Origin: Kalymmatonema hyalinum WJT4-NPBG1
GTDB lineage: Bacteria; Cyanobacteriota; Cyanobacteriia; Cyanobacteriales; Nostocaceae
Length of the DNA stretch: 45,453 nt
Assembly: GCA_019359075.1 (NCBI GenBank)
Contig: JAHHIB010000069.1
Coordinates: 1-45,453, forward strand
Direction: 5' to 3'
A model generated the notes under the pieces. The model ran no database searches. It had not been told where the DNA came from and saw only the letters and a program-made list of their open reading frames with translations. A program made the position numbers and the translations under genes. Every line of letters starts with the position of its first letter. Position 1 is the first letter of the stretch. Shown here piece after piece: positions 43,219 to 45,453 of the stretch.

Positions 43219-43656
43219 TTAGAAAAGTGAAAGTTGTTTTTTGTTAGATTCGGCTTTTTGATAATCTTTAGGTAATTCTCGCTGTTGTACTTGTCTTGTT
43301 TGGTGAGAATTGCTGGTAGTATTTATTGCATTTTCAGCAGTTTCTATGATTTTGGGTAGTACTTCTTCCAACTCTCGAATGCAGTCTTTGATGGCTGGTT
43401 GTGAAATTATTTCCTGATAGTCGATAGTTTTGATGACAGGTGGTGCGTTTCTGATACCAATTGATAGGATGGCTTGTCCTTCTTCTGGATGAATTTGGAT
43501 GGTTATTAGATAAGTTTTGGTTTTTGGAAGGTTGTTACTATCGCCTTGCTCATAAATTTCATCATCTTCTTCTAAATTATTATTGTTATTAGGATTAAAA
43601 TCACTACTGTAACTAGCTTCGGAGTTAGTTACACTTTCTTGGTTTTGATTGTTCAT
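43219..43656 (-). CDS. PRTRC operon protein ending in a clamp-binding-like QLSLF
   Basis: 145 aa from ATG 43656, which overlaps the primase stop (ATGA). An Asn/Asp/Glu-rich N-terminal tail (residues 1-45) precedes a compact domain, TYLITIQIHPEEGQAILSIG then IRNAPPVIKTIDYQEI, which resembles by position and pattern PRTRC protein E. The end SNKKQLSLF matches the beta-clamp motif. It links the primase, the Ub-like operon and the plasmid clamp; the exact role is unknown. Confidence 0.65.
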   Translation of the reverse strand: MNNQNQESVTNSEASYSSDFNPNNNNNLEEDDEIYEQGDSNNLPKTKTYLITIQIHPEEGQAILSIGIRNAPPVIKTIDYQEIISQPAIKDCIRELEEVLPKIIETAENAINTTSNSHQTRQVQQRELPKDYQKAESNKKQLSLF

Positions 43657-44609
43657 GAAAGGTTGGCAAATTTTACGAGGGTACGAATGGTAATGCCCGT
43701 TCTGCGGAAAGACTGCCATTTGTAGGCACACTCTCCTGGTTTGTATTTGGGTGACAGCTGACTCCATCTGTCCCAGGCATCAAGTAAGATAGGGCTGACT
43801 GACTTGAGTGCCATTCCAACTTGAATCCAGGTTGTGTAGTCCGAAGCGAATCGGGGATGGATAACTTCCAAGAATGTGAGTGCAGCTTGAATATTGGTTT
43901 CGATGTTTGGGTATAAGTTGATGTACCTGTCTACCTTATCTCTGCGGTTGTATTTTTCTTGTGGAAGACTGATTAACCTTGCTTTTTCCTGCTTTAATAA
44001 CATTTGGGCTATTATCCAATCTGGTGCGATCGCAACTTGCTTTTCTTGAGGACTGCAACCGGAAACCCACTGGTAGTATCTCCCTTCTGGGTGGTAGGAA
44101 GGAGGTAGAACTGAGGCGTGGTTTTTGCCCCTAAACTCCAGATTTGATATTTTGCTGGAAATAATTGGTTTATGTCGGGGTACTAGATAGAGAAACTGGC
44201 ATTTGTAATTGCCTCCAGAGGTAAAGGCGACTGTAGGTGGCAGATACGTGAGTGCGCGATCGCATAATTTTTGGGGAGGAATCTCTTTTATTTCGTCCTC
44301 TTCTAGCTTTTCAGTGACGATGAGTATTTGACCCCAGGCACGTGGACCATCGCAGTCGATAGCGATAATATGTCCTTGGGGTTGGTTATCGCCACAGACA
44401 ATAGCAACCCCGGTGACGCATATATACCTTTTCCCCGACCAAATCTTGCATCTAGTACGAATGAGTTCGGTTTGCAGCTGTTTGGGGGAATAAGTTTTAT
44501 GTTGCCATTGTTTTCCTCCCAGAGGGCGTTTGCCGAAGGTGGGTACAATTCGCCATATATCGGGTAGTGTTTCCAGGGACGAGATGATTTTACGTGCCTG
44601 GGCGTGCAT
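43653..44609 (-). CDS. Prim-pol type primase with PriCT domain
   Basis: 318 aa. The archaeo-eukaryotic primase-like (bifunctional primase/polymerase) core has IAIDCDGP (Asp85, Asp87), SGGNYKCQF (131-139) and LEFRGKNHASVLPPSYHPEG (157-176). A PriCT-2-like domain follows (residues ~245-318: SDYTTWIQVGMALKS, then YKWQSF). There is no helicase domain. It could make primers and may initiate plasmid replication. It is the first gene of the transcript that continues into the PRTRC genes. Confidence 0.82.
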   Translation of the reverse strand: MHAQARKIISSLETLPDIWRIVPTFGKRPLGGKQWQHKTYSPKQLQTELIRTRCKIWSGKRYICVTGVAIVCGDNQPQGHIIAIDCDGPRAWGQILIVTEKLEEDEIKEIPPQKLCDRALTYLPPTVAFTSGGNYKCQFLYLVPRHKPIISSKISNLEFRGKNHASVLPPSYHPEGRYYQWVSGCSPQEKQVAIAPDWIIAQMLLKQEKARLISLPQEKYNRRDKVDRYINLYPNIETNIQAALTFLEVIHPRFASDYTTWIQVGMALKSVSPILLDAWDRWSQLSPKYKPGECAYKWQSFRRTGITIRTLVKFANLS

Positions 44610-44685
44610 GATTTCATTCGATTTTTACGAGTTAACTTCGCTAGCTATATGCATAAGCTTTTGATAGTGGTTGATTTTATAGTGT

Positions 44686-44715
44686 TGAGGCAAGTAGTTA
44701 TAACTACCTGCCCTA
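44686..44715 (-). terminator. Terminator before the primase gene
   Basis: GGCAAGTAGTTA (44689-44700) and TAACTACCTGCC (44701-44712) form an almost perfect palindrome with one G-U-type mismatch. It sits 7 bases after the stop of the truncated 44720 gene. Confidence 0.6.
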
Positions 44716-44719
44716 TGTT

Positions 44720-45334
44720 TTAAGCTAATCTTTGATTAAGAGCATTTTCCACTTGATAAGTTCCAAGAGTGCAGTTTGCATAGAGTGGGAATATAGGGAA
44801 TTCAGGGTAGTTATTCATGGTTTTTGTGACCCTGCATAGTACCATGACTCCTTCCCTCCCCTTTTTCTCTTGATTGTGATAGTACCTGATGACCTCGAAC
44901 TCATTGTTACCTGCTTCAAACTTGCTTCCTGCGTGCTGAGAGATAGCTTTTTTCCAGTTAGGTTGCCAGATCATAAGAGTATTTATTGCCATTGACCGAA
45001 CAACGGGATTATCAAGCTTAGTAAGTATGTTTGGCAGGTAATTACACTCTTGGGTCATAACTTCTCGGGCATAATTTACCAGCCAATACTCGGCTTCTTT
45101 GAGGAGGCTTTTTGATTCAATGGTTTGGCATACTTCATGGTGAACTTTAGACATTAAATATGCTCTTTGCTCAAAAACCATTCCATTTGTTCGCATTTTT
45201 AAATCTGATGGATAATCAATCATTAAATCAGCTAGTTCATCGCTGATAGCAGGTAAAGGGTATTGAATCTTCTCTTTCTTGAAATTCGGACATATTTTAA
45301 CTTGATACCCTAAACTGACTGCATGATTAACTAT
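44720..45334 (-). pseudogene. Unknown plasmid gene truncated at its start by the terminal IS
   Basis: The first ATG in frame is at 45223 (167 aa). However, the same frame stays open and protein-like upstream to the IS junction: HAVSLGYQVKICPNFKKEKI, then QYPLPAISDELADLM just before that ATG. So the 5' part of the gene was removed by the IS. The remainder (EYWLVNYAREVMTQECNYLP; MAINTLMIWQPNWKKAISQH) shows no family I know. A shortened protein could still be made from ATG 45223, but no good ribosome-binding site is seen there. Confidence 0.65.
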
Positions 45335-45453
45335 TAACCCAAGTTGCTAGTTATTTGAGAAGGCGATCGCAAAGATAATAAAATCCCCTCCAGTAAGAAA
45401 AACGGAGGGGAATTATGTTAAATGAAACAATTGCTGTCTATGCTATCATTGAC
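45332..45453 (+). mobile_element. 5' end of an insertion sequence (right copy)
   Basis: Exact reverse complement of bases 5-126. It holds the IS terminus, the hairpin CCCCTCC (45385-45391) / GGAGGGG (45404-45410) that covers the ribosome-binding site, and the first 13 codons of the transposase from ATG 45415. The element runs out of the window. Since both copies point outward with their 5' ends inward, one single IS cannot close the window into a circle. Confidence 0.75.

Overview
The window looks like plasmid DNA from a filamentous, heterocyst-type (Nostocales-like) cyanobacterium. HIP1-type gcgatcgc octamers recur, and many proteins have the character of cyanobacterial families (DUF1830, the Zur/COG0523 zinc cluster, NPDV-repeat RTX protein, cyanobacterial IS elements). 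ParM, a ParA relic, SSBs and a replication gene set point to a plasmid rather than the chromosome. Both ends carry the same 122-bp sequence in opposite orientation: the 5' end of an insertion sequence with the first codons of its transposase. The window therefore looks like a contig cut at two inverted copies of one IS.

Region 1 (about 0.1-8.2 kb) is a patchwork. It holds a secreted metallo-beta-lactamase-fold lipoprotein, two Rid-family proteins and a quinone-oxidoreductase-like enzyme, set among relics of SDR genes and an AraC-type regulator. An intact actin-like ParM ATPase follows, then two tandem paralogous small proteins and a wrecked second ParM-like gene.

Region 2 (about 8.2-23.0 kb) is a zinc-limitation island. 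It has a metal ABC transporter (znuA / znuC-znuB), a hemB paralogue with a WD40 protein and a small Cys-motif protein, and a COG0523 GTPase with two unusual metallophosphoesterase-like proteins. It also has a flavoprotein, zur itself, a large RTX-type protein, hisI and folE paralogues, a His-rich COG0523 metallochaperone, a DUF1830 protein and a chimeric relic joining the start of thrS to a DUF1636 gene. AT-rich dyads resembling the cyanobacterial Zur box TGATAATNATTATCA lie before most transcription units, so Zur probably represses the island when zinc is plentiful.

Region 3 (about 23.1-45.3 kb) is almost all on the minus strand and reads as a plasmid core. It encodes two SSB-like proteins and a full bacterial clamp system (delta, delta-prime, tau/gamma, beta) together with a B-family rather than C-family DNA polymerase. 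It also has a prim-pol/PriCT primase, a DNA methyltransferase, a RecB/Cas4-like nuclease fold and a PRTRC-type ubiquitin-like operon: Ub-like protein, E2-like, JAB peptidase and E1-like ThiF. Several of these proteins carry a terminal QLxLF peptide like a beta-clamp-binding motif, which suggests they dock on the plasmid's own clamp. An IS200/IS605 element (tnpA/tnpB) has inserted between dnaX and polB. The rightmost gene is cut by the terminal IS.
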